Positions 34,484 to 43,838 are shown, numbered from the stretch's first letter. The stretch: DNA of 64,000 nucleotides from Inquilinus sp052078665 (GCF_052078665.1 NZ_JBQJIK010000005.1:82544-146543); one strand, 5' to 3'. Numbers and translations: made by a program. The notes: generated by a model not told the origin, from the letters alone.

Positions 34484-37400
34484 CCTGCAGCCCCGGGACG
34501 ACCAGCTGTCCCTTGGTCTCGACGCCCGGATCGAGGGCTCGCTGGCCGGCTTCCGGCTGAAGCGGCTCGAGGTCTTCAATTGGGGGACGTTCCACAATCG
34601 GATCTGGACACTCTCCCTCGATGGCCGCAACGGCCTGCTCACGGGCGACATCGGCTCCGGCAAATCGACCCTGGTGGACGCGGTCACGACTTTGCTCGTG
34701 CCGGCGCATCGCGTCGCCTACAACAAGGCTGCCGGAGCCGATGTCAAGGAGCGCACGCTCCGCTCCTACGTGCTCGGGCATTACAAGTCCGAACGCAACG
34801 AAGCCACCGGGACGGCCAAGCCGGTGAGCCTGCGCGACCACAACAGCTATTCCGTCATTCTCGGGGTCTTCCACAATGCCGGCTACGACCAGACGGTGAC
34901 GCTGGCACAGGTGTTCTGGATCAAGGACACCCAGGCGCAGCCGGCGCGCTTCTTCGTGGGGGCGGAGCGCGACCTTTCGATCGCGGCGGATTTCACGCAG
35001 TTCGGTTCGGACCTCACGCAGCTGCGCCGGAAGCTGCGGGCCGCTGGGGCGGAGATCGAGGACAGCTTTCCCCGCTACGGCGCATGGTTTCGCCGCCGCT
35101 TCGGCATCGAAAGCGATCAGGCGCTGGAGCTGTTCCATCAGACGGTGTCGATGAAGTCGGTCGGCAATCTGACCGATTTCGTGCGCGACCACATGCTGGA
35201 GCCGTTCGAGGTGGCGCCGCGCATCCAGGCGCTGATCACCCATTTCGACGACCTCGATCGGGCGCATCGGGCGGTCCTGAAGGCGCAGCGGCAGGTCGAG
35301 CTGCTCACGCCGCTCGTGGCCGATTGCGGGCGGCACACCGCGCTGGCCGGCGAGGTCGTGGATCTGGAGCGCTGCCGCGAAGCGCTGCGGGGATACTTCG
35401 CGGGCCTGAAGCTGGGGCTGCTCGACAAGCGCCTGGCCACGCTGGAACACGACTGGACCCGGCTCGACGGGGAGGTCAGGCGTCTCGAGGCGCAGCATGG
35501 CGAGCAACAGATCCGGCTCGACGAGATCAGGCAGGCCGTCGCCGAGAATGGCGGGGACCGGCTGGAGCGGCTGGCCGCCGAGATCCAGAGGAAGCAGGCG
35601 CTGCGGGACACGCGTCAGGCCAAGGCGCGCCGGTATGGGGAACTGACCGCGATTCTGGGCGAACCGGCCGTTGCCGACGTTGCGGCCTTCGCCGGCCAGC
35701 GCCTCCGCCTTGCCGCCTTGCGCGACGAGCTTCGCGGGCGCGACGCGGATCTGCAGAACAACGTGACCGAGCACGGCGTGACCCTGCGCCAAGGCAAGCT
35801 CGAGCATGACGGCCTGCAGGCCGAGATCGACAGCCTGAAGCGGCGGCGCAGCAACATCGACGACCGGCAGATCCAGATCCGCGCCGCCCTGTGCGACGCG
35901 CTCGGCATCGCCGAGGATGAGATGCCGTTCGCGGGCGAGCTGATCCAGGTGCGTGAAGCGGACCGCGACTGGGAGGGCGCCGCCGAGCGGCTGCTGCGGA
36001 ACTTCGGGCTGTCGCTGCTGGTGCCTGATGCCCGTTACCGGGCGGTCGCCGACTGGGTGGACCGCAACCATCTGCGCGGCCGGCTGGTCTATTTCCACGT
36101 CCGTCCGCGCCGGCCGGGCGACCTTCCCGACCTGCACCGCGACTCGCTCGTCCGGAAGCTGGCGGTCAGGCCCGACTCGCCGTTCTACGACTGGCTGGAC
36201 CGCGAGCTCGCCTATCGGTTCGATTTCGCGTGCTGTGCGACGCAGGACGAGTTCCGGCGCGAGGCCCGCGCCCTCACGCGTGCCGGCCAGATCAAGGACC
36301 CCAACGGGCGGCATGAGAAGGACGACCGCCACCGCATCGACGATCGCAGCCGTTACGTGCTGGGCTGGACCAACGCCGAGAAGATCGCGGCGCTCGAAGA
36401 GAATAGGGACCAGCTCGAACGGCGCCTGCATCAGGTCGCCGAACTCGTCGCCAAGCTCAACTCCGAGCGGGAGGGATTGGCGCACCGCCTCGCAGCCTCG
36501 GCGAAGCTGGAGGAGTTTGCCGAGTACGGGGAACTCGATTGGACGAGCGTGGCCGCGGAGATCGCGGCGCTGGAGGCCGAGCGCGAGCGGCTGGCTTCGG
36601 CGTCCGACGTGCTGAGGCAACTGAACGAGCAATTCCGGCAGGCGAAGGAACTGCTGGGGCGGATGGAGAAGGACCTCAGGGAGGCCAGGGACGCGCGCTC
36701 CAAGGTCGAGCAGCGCCGCAGCGACGCCGAAGCGCTGCGGCAGCAGGCGCAGGAACTGGTGCGGGACGCAGCGGCCGACGAGGCGCTGTCGCTGCGGCTG
36801 GAGACGATGCGTGCCGAGGCCTTGGGCGACCGCCAGCTGACCGTGGAATCGTGCGACAACCGGGAGCACGACCTTCGCGTCTGGCTCCAGGCCGCTATCG
36901 ACGCCGAGCGGAAGAAGCTGGAACGCCTGACCGAGAAGATCATCAAGGCCATGTCGGCCTTCAAGGACGAATTCAAGCTCGAGACCGCCGAGATCGATGC
37001 CAGCCTCGACGCCGCGTTCGAATACGGGACGCTGCTCGATCAGTTGAACCGGGACGACCTGCCGCGTTTCGTCGCCCGCTTCAAGGAGCTGCTGAACGTC
37101 AACACGATCAACGAAATCGCCAACTTCAATGCCCAGCTGGCCCGCGAGCGCGAGACCATCAAGCAGCGGATCGATCGCATCAACGAGTCGCTGGCGCAGA
37201 TCGACTACAACCCCGGGCGCTATATCATCCTGGAATCCCAACCCAGCCCGGACAGCGAGGTCCGGGACTTCCAGGCGAGCCTGCGGGCTTGCACCGAGGG
37301 GGCGCTGACCGGCGCCGAGGATTCCCAGTATTCCGAAGCCAAGTTCCTGCAGGTCAAGGCGATCATCGACCGCTTCCGCGGGCGGGAGGGCCTGTCCGAG

Positions 37401-37898
37401 CAGGACCGTCGCTGGACCGCCAAGGTGACCGACGTGCGCAACTGGTTCCTGTTCGCCGCCAGCGAACGCTGGCGCGAGGACGGGGCCGAGCACGAGCACT
37501 ATTCCGATTCCGGCGGCAAGTCGGGCGGCCAGAAGGAGAAGCTGGCCTACACGATCCTGGCGGCCAGTCTGGCGTATCAGTTCGGACTGGAGTGGGGGGC
37601 CGCGCGCTCCCGCTCCTTCCGCTTCGTCGTCATCGACGAGGCCTTTGGACGCGGCTCCGACGAATCGGCGCAATACGGCCTCCAGCTTTTCCGGCAGCTC
37701 AACCTGCAGTTGCTGATCATCACGCCGCTGCAGAAGATCCATATCATCGAGCCGTTCGTATCCAGCGTCGGCTTCGTTCAGAACGAAGACGGCCGTGCCT
37801 CGAGGCTCCTCATGCTGACGATCGAGGAGTACCAGGCGCGGAAGGCGTCATACATGGCGTCGACGGACATGCTGGCGACGGCAGATCTGCCGGAATGA
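34476..37898 (+). CDS. jetC: Wadjet system protein JetC (SMC/MukB-like ATPase)
   Basis: An 1140-residue SMC-like ATPase, the motor of the Wadjet complex. Walker A is GDIGSGKSTLVDAV near residue 55, followed by a long coiled coil (about 285-470), a hinge-like central region (YWDR-type stretches around 520-640), and a second coiled coil (about 650-910). The C-terminal head has the signature GGKSGGQKEKLAYTI and Walker B FRFVVIDEAFGRG. ATG 34476 is chosen because it begins 8 bp before the jetB stop and gives the family-like N-terminus FRLKRLEVFNWGTF. Its stop overlaps the jetD start. Confidence 0.95.
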   Translation: MNDLQPRDDQLSLGLDARIEGSLAGFRLKRLEVFNWGTFHNRIWTLSLDGRNGLLTGDIGSGKSTLVDAVTTLLVPAHRVAYNKAAGADVKERTLRSYVLGHYKSERNEATGTAKPVSLRDHNSYSVILGVFHNAGYDQTVTLAQVFWIKDTQAQPARFFVGAERDLSIAADFTQFGSDLTQLRRKLRAAGAEIEDSFPRYGAWFRRRFGIESDQALELFHQTVSMKSVGNLTDFVRDHMLEPFEVAPRIQALITHFDDLDRAHRAVLKAQRQVELLTPLVADCGRHTALAGEVVDLERCREALRGYFAGLKLGLLDKRLATLEHDWTRLDGEVRRLEAQHGEQQIRLDEIRQAVAENGGDRLERLAAEIQRKQALRDTRQAKARRYGELTAILGEPAVADVAAFAGQRLRLAALRDELRGRDADLQNNVTEHGVTLRQGKLEHDGLQAEIDSLKRRRSNIDDRQIQIRAALCDALGIAEDEMPFAGELIQVREADRDWEGAAERLLRNFGLSLLVPDARYRAVADWVDRNHLRGRLVYFHVRPRRPGDLPDLHRDSLVRKLAVRPDSPFYDWLDRELAYRFDFACCATQDEFRREARALTRAGQIKDPNGRHEKDDRHRIDDRSRYVLGWTNAEKIAALEENRDQLERRLHQVAELVAKLNSEREGLAHRLAASAKLEEFAEYGELDWTSVAAEIAALEAERERLASASDVLRQLNEQFRQAKELLGRMEKDLREARDARSKVEQRRSDAEALRQQAQELVRDAAADEALSLRLETMRAEALGDRQLTVESCDNREHDLRVWLQAAIDAERKKLERLTEKIIKAMSAFKDEFKLETAEIDASLDAAFEYGTLLDQLNRDDLPRFVARFKELLNVNTINEIANFNAQLARERETIKQRIDRINESLAQIDYNPGRYIILESQPSPDSEVRDFQASLRACTEGALTGAEDSQYSEAKFLQVKAIIDRFRGREGLSEQDRRWTAKVTDVRNWFLFAASERWREDGAEHEHYSDSGGKSGGQKEKLAYTILAASLAYQFGLEWGAARSRSFRFVVIDEAFGRGSDESAQYGLQLFRQLNLQLLIITPLQKIHIIEPFVSSVGFVQNEDGRASRLLMLTIEEYQARKASYMASTDMLATADLPE

Positions 37899-39088
37899 AC
37901 TGGACCACTCCGCGCGACCTGAAGGTCCAGCTCTCGCGGCTCCGGGATCGTGGGGAGCTGCTGCGGCCCCTGGTCACCGGCGAGGCGGCATTCCCTCTGC
38001 GCCTCGTCCTGAAGGGGCCCAGTTCGTCCGAGTTGACCGATCGCTTCGAGGCCGTGCGGGCGTGGGCCGCGGATCTCGCGGCGGTGCCGCATGTCCGCAT
38101 CGAGTGGCGCGAGGCCCGCCACCGTGTCCACGGCCTGCAGCGCCTGCCCGTCCAGGCCTGGGTCGACACGCTGGACGGCGCGCTCACGTTGCTGGGCAGC
38201 CGCCACGAGGGCGAGCGGCTGCGGCAGATGGTCGAATCGGCGAGGACCCTGGCCCCGGCCCTTCTGCCCTGGCTGGCCAGGCGCCCGGTGCAGGCCGTCG
38301 CTCTTGCTGATCGGTGGCAGCGCCTGATCGACGTCGTGCTCTGGTTGGCCGATCACCCGCGCCCCGGCATCTATCTGCGTCAGGTGGACGTTCCCGGGGT
38401 CGACAGCAAATTCATCGAAGCGCATCGCGCGGTCTTGTCCGAGCTGCTCGACCTCGCACTGCCTCCGGAGGCCGTGCAGCCCGACCGGGCAGGCGTCGGT
38501 CAATTCGCGTCCCGCTACGGTTTCCTGGACAAGCCCGTCCGCATCCGCTTTCGCGTGCTCGACGACGACATCCGGCTGCTGCCCGGTATTGCGCGCCCCG
38601 ACATCACGCTAGACGCAGACAGCTTCGCGGCCCTGGATCTTCCGATCGGGCGCGTCTTCATCACCGAGAACGAGACCAACTTTCTCGCCTTCCCGCCGGT
38701 CCGTGACGGGATCGTGGTCTTCGGCGCCGGCTACGGCTGGGATGCGCTCGCCAGGGCCCGCTGGCTGGCCCGGAGCGCGATCCATTATTGGGGCGACATC
38801 GACACGCACGGCTTTGCAATTCTCGACCAGCTGCGCCGCCATTTTGGGCATGTGTCCTCGTTCCTGATGAATCGCGGGATCCTGACCGCGCACTGCCAGC
38901 ACTGGGGCGAGGAACCCGATCAGGTGACGAACGATCTGCCCTGGCTGGAGAACGAGGAGCGCGCCCTGTTCGACGATCTGCGCCACAACCGTATCCGCCC
39001 GAATCTGCGGCTGGAGCAGGAGCGGGTGGGATTTCGGTGGGTCACGGATGGTCTGCGCCGCCTCGCGGGCGATCCGGATCGCGGTTGA
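37895..39088 (+). CDS. jetD: Wadjet system protein JetD (DUF3322/DUF2220, toprim nuclease)
   Basis: A 397-residue protein: N-terminal DUF3322 arm (TTPRDLKVQLSRLRDRGELL) and C-terminal DUF2220 toprim domain. The toprim carboxylates are visible: Glu in VFITENETNFLAFP and the Asp pair in YWGDIDTHGFAIL. JetD is the nuclease that cleaves plasmid DNA extruded by JetABC. The ATG at 37895 overlaps the jetC stop (ATGA). It ends 92 bp before tsaD, marking the right edge of the island. Confidence 0.94.
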   Translation: MNWTTPRDLKVQLSRLRDRGELLRPLVTGEAAFPLRLVLKGPSSSELTDRFEAVRAWAADLAAVPHVRIEWREARHRVHGLQRLPVQAWVDTLDGALTLLGSRHEGERLRQMVESARTLAPALLPWLARRPVQAVALADRWQRLIDVVLWLADHPRPGIYLRQVDVPGVDSKFIEAHRAVLSELLDLALPPEAVQPDRAGVGQFASRYGFLDKPVRIRFRVLDDDIRLLPGIARPDITLDADSFAALDLPIGRVFITENETNFLAFPPVRDGIVVFGAGYGWDALARARWLARSAIHYWGDIDTHGFAILDQLRRHFGHVSSFLMNRGILTAHCQHWGEEPDQVTNDLPWLENEERALFDDLRHNRIRPNLRLEQERVGFRWVTDGLRRLAGDPDRG

Positions 39089-39180
39089 CGTCTCCGTTGG
39101 CATCTTCTCGCGCTGACGTGCTGCCTTCCGTCGCCACGGTCCTTTCGTCCCGCCGGCAGACCGCCTATATCGGGCCGATC

Positions 39181-40236
39181 ATGATCGTGCTCGGCATCGA
39201 GACCTCCTGCGACGAGACGGCGGCGGCGCTGGTCGACGACCAGCGGCGCATCCTGGCCAACGTCGTGCTCAGCCAGATCGAGGAGCACGCCCCCTATGGC
39301 GGCGTGGTGCCCGAGGTGGCGGCGCGCGCCCATCTGGCCCATCTCGACGGCGTGGTCCGCCGGGCGCTGGCCGAGGCCGGGATCGGCCTCGACGCGGTCG
39401 ACGGCATCGCCGCCACCGCCGGGCCGGGGCTGATCGGCGGCGTCGCCGTCGGGGTGATGACCGCCAAGGGCATCGCCGCCGCCCGCGGCCTGCCCTTCCT
39501 CGGCGTCAACCATCTCGAGGGTCACGCCCTGACCGCCCGACTGACCGACGGCGTCGACTTCCCCTACCTGCTGCTGCTGGTCTCCGGCGGCCATTGCCAG
39601 TTGCTCTGCGTCGAGGGCGTCGGCCGCTACCGGCGTTGGGGCACCACCATCGACGACGCGGTCGGCGAGGCCTTCGACAAGGTCGCCAAGATGCTCGGCC
39701 TCGGCCATCCCGGGGGGCCGCTGGTCGAGGCGGCGGCGCGGGGCGGCAACCCGAAGCGCTTCGCCCTGCCGCGGCCGATGGTCGGACGGCCGGACTGCGA
39801 CTTCTCCTTCTCCGGCCTCAAGACCGCGGTGCGCCGCGCCGTGGCCGATCTGCCGCAGCCGCCGGCGGCGCAGGATGTCGCCGATCTCTGCGCCGCCTTC
39901 CAGGAATCGGTGGCGGCCTCGCTGGCCGACCGTGCCAAGCGCGCGATTGCCCGGTTCCGAGCGGAGCATCCGGCCGGCGGCGCCTTCGTGGTGGCCGGCG
40001 GCGTCGCCGCCAACCGGCGCCTGCGCGCCCGCCTGTCCGAGGTGGCGGAGGCGGCGGGGCTGCCCTTCGTCGCGCCGCCGCTGAACCTGTGCACCGACAA
40101 CGGCGCCATGATCGCCTGGGCCGGGCTGGAGCGGCTGCGCCTGGGCCTGGTCGACGGGCTCGACTGCGCGCCGCGGCCGCGCTGGCCGCTCGATCCCACC
40201 GCGACGGCGGCGATCGGCGCCGGGGTGAAGGCTTGA
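39181..40236 (+). CDS. tsaD: tRNA N6-threonylcarbamoyladenosine transferase subunit
   Basis: Catalytic subunit of t6A37 synthesis on ANN-decoding tRNAs. 351 residues from ATG 39181: LGIETSCDETAAALV, GVVPEVAARAHL, GPGLIGG, the metal-binding HLEGH, LVSGGHCQL, FDKVAKMLGLGHPGGP and FSFSGLKTAV are all canonical. tsaD-gpsA divergent from hemC is a conserved alphaproteobacterial order, here split by the 7.6-kb island. Confidence 0.97.
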   Translation: MIVLGIETSCDETAAALVDDQRRILANVVLSQIEEHAPYGGVVPEVAARAHLAHLDGVVRRALAEAGIGLDAVDGIAATAGPGLIGGVAVGVMTAKGIAAARGLPFLGVNHLEGHALTARLTDGVDFPYLLLLVSGGHCQLLCVEGVGRYRRWGTTIDDAVGEAFDKVAKMLGLGHPGGPLVEAAARGGNPKRFALPRPMVGRPDCDFSFSGLKTAVRRAVADLPQPPAAQDVADLCAAFQESVAASLADRAKRAIARFRAEHPAGGAFVVAGGVAANRRLRARLSEVAEAAGLPFVAPPLNLCTDNGAMIAWAGLERLRLGLVDGLDCAPRPRWPLDPTATAAIGAGVKA

Positions 40237-40243
40237 GCCGCCA

Positions 40244-41224
40244 ATGAGTCCAAGGCGCATCGCGGTGATCGGCGCCGGCGCCTGGGGCACGGCGCTGGCC
40301 CAGAGCTTCGCCGGGGCCGGGCACAGGGTGGTGCTGTGGGCGCGCGACCCGGACCGTGCCGCGGCGATGCAGGACAGCCGCGAGAACGCCGCCTATCTGC
40401 CGGGCATCGCGCTGCATCCGGGGATCGCTGTGACCGCCGACCTCGCCGCGGCGGAGGGGCTGCGGGTGCTCGCCGTGCCGGCACAGCATCTGCGCCCGAT
40501 CCTGGAGCAGTTGTCGCCGCGGCCCGGGCCGCTGGTGATCACCGCCAAGGGCATCGAGACCGCGACCGGCCGGCTCATGCATGAGGTCGCGGCCGAGGCG
40601 CGGCCGGAGGCGGCGCCGGCGCTGCTGTCCGGCCCCAGCTTCGCCGCCGAGGTGGCGCGCGGCCTGCCGACCGCGCTGACCCTGGCCTGCGCCGACGCCG
40701 AGGCCGGCGCCGCCTTGGCCCGCAGCCTCGGCCACAAGACGCTGCGGCTGTACTGGAGCGAGGATCTGCGCGGCGTCGCCCTCGGCGGCGCGCTGAAGAA
40801 CGTGCTGGCGATCGCCGCCGGCATCGTCACCGGACGCGGATTGGGCGAGAACGCCCGGGCGGCGCTGGTCACCCGCGGCCTGGCCGAGATGACGCGGCTC
40901 GGCGCCGGGCTCGGGGCGCGGCCGGAGACGCTGATGGGCCTGTCCGGCCTCGGCGACCTGCTGTTGACCGCCTGCAGCGCCACCAGCCGCAACACCTCGC
41001 TCGGCATCGCGCTGGGGCAGGGCCGGCCGCTGGCGCAGATCCTGGCCGAGCGCCGGTCGGTCACCGAAGGGGTGTGGACCGCGGCGGCGGCGGCCCGGCT
41101 GGCGGCGCAGGCGGGCGTCGACGCGCCGGTGATCGCCGCGGTCGACGCCGTGCTGAACCGCGGCGCCGCGATCGACACCGCCGTCGCCGGCCTGCTGCTG
41201 CGGCCGGCGAAACGCGAGGTATGA
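40244..41224 (+). CDS. gpsA: NAD(P)-dependent glycerol-3-phosphate dehydrogenase
   Basis: Reduces dihydroxyacetone phosphate to sn-glycerol-3-phosphate for phospholipid synthesis. 326 residues: IAVIGAGAWGTALAQ at the N-terminus, LAVPAQHLR, TAKGIE, LSGPSFAAEVARG, the catalytic Lys in GVALGGALKNVLAIAAGIV, and GLSGLGDLLLTACSATSRN. It begins 7 bp after tsaD, so the two are cotranscribed. Confidence 0.97.
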   Translation: MSPRRIAVIGAGAWGTALAQSFAGAGHRVVLWARDPDRAAAMQDSRENAAYLPGIALHPGIAVTADLAAAEGLRVLAVPAQHLRPILEQLSPRPGPLVITAKGIETATGRLMHEVAAEARPEAAPALLSGPSFAAEVARGLPTALTLACADAEAGAALARSLGHKTLRLYWSEDLRGVALGGALKNVLAIAAGIVTGRGLGENARAALVTRGLAEMTRLGAGLGARPETLMGLSGLGDLLLTACSATSRNTSLGIALGQGRPLAQILAERRSVTEGVWTAAAAARLAAQAGVDAPVIAAVDAVLNRGAAIDTAVAGLLLRPAKREV

Positions 41225-41292
41225 GGGGCGCGGGAAGGAAAACGACGCTATCATGCGAACGGCGAAGACGTTTGATTCTGTCCTGTCCAAAT

Positions 41293-41377
41293 CGTCATCG
41301 CGAGGAGCGAAGCGACGTGGCGATCCAGGGGCCGGTGTCGCTGGATGGCCACGCCCCTGCGGGGCTCGCCATGACGG
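41293..41377. repeat. Intergenic palindromic repeat element
   Basis: Starts CGTCATCGCGAGGAGCGAAG and ends GGGGCTCGCCATGACGG, so its ends are imperfect inverted repeats (CGTCATCGCGAG / CTCGCCATGACG). Central GGCGATCCAGG and CTGGATGGCC also pair. This pattern is typical of dispersed repeats of GC-rich Alphaproteobacteria. It fills most of the 174-bp gap after gpsA. Confidence 0.6.
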
Positions 41378-41398
41378 ATTTACAATGGCGCCGTCCGC

Positions 41399-41722
41399 AT
41401 GAGCACGAAGTCCGTTAGGCATGATGTCGATCTCGCCCATCTGCCGCCTCTGACCAAGGCGCAGGAGGCGGCGCTGGCGGCGCTGGCCGCTCGCCCGGAC
41501 AGCGAGATCGACACCAGCGACATCCCCCCGCTGACCGAGGCGTTCTGGCAGAACGCCGAGCGCGGCCGGTTCTATCGGCCGGTCAAGACCTCGACCACCC
41601 TGCGCATCGATGCCGACGTCCTGGCCTGGCTGCGGTCGCAGGGGAAGGGGTATCAATCGCGGATCAACGCGATCCTACGACGCGAGATGCTGGCCGCTCT
41701 CCGGTCTCGAAAGACCGGCTAG
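41399..41722 (+). CDS. brnA: BrnA-type antitoxin without adjacent BrnT
   Basis: A 107-residue protein with the BrnA antitoxin pattern: SDIPPLTEAFWQNAERGRFY followed by KTSTTLRIDADVLAWLRSQG and GYQSRINAILRREM, the ribbon-helix-helix part. BrnA normally follows the BrnT (DUF497) toxin by a few bases; here the upstream neighbour is gpsA with a repeat between, and no toxin frame is seen. It may be a solitary regulator or a remnant. Confidence 0.85.
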   Translation: MSTKSVRHDVDLAHLPPLTKAQEAALAALAARPDSEIDTSDIPPLTEAFWQNAERGRFYRPVKTSTTLRIDADVLAWLRSQGKGYQSRINAILRREMLAALRSRKTG

Positions 41723-41825
41723 CGGGAAGGGGCGATGCGTTCTGCACCCTTCCCGAAGTGTCCGTGTTTCCGCTAGCGTCCCGCCCAGAGGCGCGCGTCG
41801 CCGTCGATCCGAGAGGCTGAGAACC

Positions 41826-42242
41826 ATGAAGCACTGGCTGGTGAAGTCCGAACCCGTCAAATGGGGCTGGGACCAGATGGTCAAGGCCAAGCGCACCCAT
41901 TGGGACGGGGTCCGGAACTACGCGGCCTCGAACAACCTGAAGGCGATGAAGATCGGCGACCAGGCGTTCTTCTACCATTCGCAGGAGGGCCTGGAGATCG
42001 TCGGCATCGTCGAGATCGTGCGCGAATACTACCCGGACCCGAGCGACGAGAGCGGCCGCTTCGGCATGGTCGACGTGCAGGCCTCCCGGCCGCTGAAGAC
42101 CCCGGTGACCTTGAAGCAGATGAAGGCCGATCCGGCCCTGTCCGACCTCGTCCTGATCCGCCAGGGGCGGCTGTCGGTCAGCCCGGTCAGCGACGCCGAA
42201 TGGAAGCACATCTGCAAGCTCGGCGGCGTCGAACCGAAGTGA
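41826..42242 (+). CDS. EVE-domain protein
   Basis: A 138-residue EVE domain (PUA-like fold that reads modified bases or nucleotides). The start MKHWLVKSEP, then WDGVRNYAASNNLKAMKIGD, FFYHSQEG, GIVEIVREYYPDP and a C-terminal SPVSDAEWKHICKLGG follow the family closely. It sits in the common alphaproteobacterial tsaD-gpsA-EVE context. ATG 41826 begins exactly at the conserved N-terminus. Confidence 0.95.
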   Translation: MKHWLVKSEPVKWGWDQMVKAKRTHWDGVRNYAASNNLKAMKIGDQAFFYHSQEGLEIVGIVEIVREYYPDPSDESGRFGMVDVQASRPLKTPVTLKQMKADPALSDLVLIRQGRLSVSPVSDAEWKHICKLGGVEPK

Positions 42243-42250
42243 GGGTTGGC

Positions 42251-42967
42251 ATGAGCGGTCCGGACGCCCCCGCCGACGCTCATGTCTGGACGGCCGAAGT
42301 GCCGGAGGACGACGCCCTGTTCGAGGCGTGCCTGCCGTTCCTGACCGCGGCGGAGCGGGCGCGGGCCGTGCGCTTCGTCATGCCGGGAGACCGCCGCCGC
42401 TTCGCCGCCGCCCGGTCGCTGATGCGCCGGCTGCTGCAGGAGATCGCCGGCATCCCGGCCGGCGAGTGGGACTTCGCCATCGGCGACCACGGCAAGCCGC
42501 TGATCTGCCGGCCGGAGCAGGGGCGGTCGATCGGCATCAACATCTCGCATGCCGAGGGCATGGTCGCCTGCGCCGCGGCGCCCGGCAGCGTCATCGGGGT
42601 CGATCTCGAATGGCTCGGCCGGGTGGTCGAGCCGCGCATCGCCGACCGCCGCTTCGCCGCGGCGGAGGCGGCGGCGGTGCGGGCGGTGCCGGCAGACCGG
42701 CGTCGTGAGGCTTTCCTCTCGATCTGGACGGTCAAGGAAGCCTATGTGAAGGCGCTCGGCGGCGGCCTGACCATCGCGCTCGACAGCTTCGTGGTCGAGG
42801 CGCTGTCGGAGCGGCCGAGGGTGCGCTTCCTCGACCCAGCGGTCGACGGCGCCGCCTGGCATTTCCGGCAGTGGCGGCCCTCGCCCCGCCACCTGCTGGG
42901 GCTGGCGCTGCGCAAGCCCGAGGGCGAGCCGGTCATCGCGGTCCGGCCCGTTGCCCTGACGCCCTGA
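42251..42967 (+). CDS. 4'-phosphopantetheinyl transferase (Sfp/HetI type)
   Basis: Transfers phosphopantetheine from CoA to a carrier-protein serine. 238 residues: LTAAERARAVRF, FAAARSLMRRLLQEI, GKPLICRP, NISHAEGMVACA, the metal-binding Asp and Glu in GVDLEWLGR, and the WTVKEAYVKALGGGL helix with the third acidic residue. It starts 8 bp after the EVE gene. The carrier substrate is not in the window. Its last 35 bp overlap the end of the opposing phosphoesterase gene. Confidence 0.92.
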   Translation: MSGPDAPADAHVWTAEVPEDDALFEACLPFLTAAERARAVRFVMPGDRRRFAAARSLMRRLLQEIAGIPAGEWDFAIGDHGKPLICRPEQGRSIGINISHAEGMVACAAAPGSVIGVDLEWLGRVVEPRIADRRFAAAEAAAVRAVPADRRREAFLSIWTVKEAYVKALGGGLTIALDSFVVEALSERPRVRFLDPAVDGAAWHFRQWRPSPRHLLGLALRKPEGEPVIAVRPVALTP

Positions 42968-43802
42968 CGCTCGGCGTCGGCTCGGGCGGGCCGGGCAGGA
43001 TCTCGCGCAGATAGGCGCCGACGCCGTAGGCCTGCTCCCACTGGTAGGGATAGCCCAGCGACACCTCCTCGAACCGGGTGCCGTCGCGCCAATCGGTGTG
43101 GCGGACGTGCAGATGGCCGCTGACCGCGACCGCGGCGCGGAACCGCCGGTGCCAGTCCTCGGTCAGCACCGTGCCGCACCACGGGCTGAAGCGCGGGATG
43201 CGCGGGATCCGCACCAGGTCGCGGCGCAGCGGGTAATGGTTGACCAGGATGGTCGGCAGCCCGGCGGGCAGCGCCGCCAGGCGCCGGGCAGTGGCCTCGA
43301 TCCGGGCCCGGCACCAGTCCTGCCGGGTCGGGTGGGGATCGGGGTACAGCAGCAGCTCGTCGGCGCAGACGGCGCTCTCCTCCGCCGCCCAGGCCACCAC
43401 CTCCTCGATCGGCAGGTCGGCCGGGCGGAAGCTGTAGTCGTACAGCAGGAACAAAGGGGCGATGGCGTGCTCGCCGCCCGGCCCGGGCCAGATCGGATAG
43501 GGATCCTCCGGCGTGGTCACCCCATGCCGCCGGGCCAGCGCGACCAGCGAGTCGTAGCGCTCGACGCCGCGCGGCGCGGCCGGGCTGCGGGCCCGGGTCC
43601 ACAGCTCGTGGTTGCCCGGCACCCAGATCAGCCTTGCGAATTTCGATCCGAGCAGGGTGAAGGCGCGGCCCAGCCCGTCCGCCGTCTCGGCGATGTCGCC
43701 GGCCAGGATCAGCCAGTCCTCGGGACGGTCGGGCAGGGCCTCCAGCCGCTCGAAGCTGGCATCGGAGGCGAGGTGGAGGTCGGCGATGGCGAGCAGGCGC
43801 AT
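42933..43802 (-). CDS. Calcineurin-like metallophosphoesterase
   Basis: A 289-residue dimetal phosphoesterase. Metal ligands follow the classical order: DLH in LLAIADLHLA, GD in LILAGDIAE, GNHE in VWVPGNHELW form (IWVPGNHELW here), a middle His in ILVNHYPL, and GHLH in VSGHLHVRH. Substrate unknown. The 3' end overlaps that of the phosphopantetheinyl transferase on the other strand by 35 bp, so the two end tail to tail. Confidence 0.92.
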   Translation of the reverse strand: MRLLAIADLHLASDASFERLEALPDRPEDWLILAGDIAETADGLGRAFTLLGSKFARLIWVPGNHELWTRARSPAAPRGVERYDSLVALARRHGVTTPEDPYPIWPGPGGEHAIAPLFLLYDYSFRPADLPIEEVVAWAAEESAVCADELLLYPDPHPTRQDWCRARIEATARRLAALPAGLPTILVNHYPLRRDLVRIPRIPRFSPWCGTVLTEDWHRRFRAAVAVSGHLHVRHTDWRDGTRFEEVSLGYPYQWEQAYGVGAYLREILPGPPEPTPSVRASGQRAGPR

Positions 43803-43838
43803 CGGAACAGCTTGGCCGGTCCGGGCCGATCTGGCCAG

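Noticed and set aside
34374..37742. 1122-codon minus-strand frame opposite jetC
   Set aside because: Antisense to an SMC-like ATPase with all ATP-binding motifs; the minus-strand product shows no domain.
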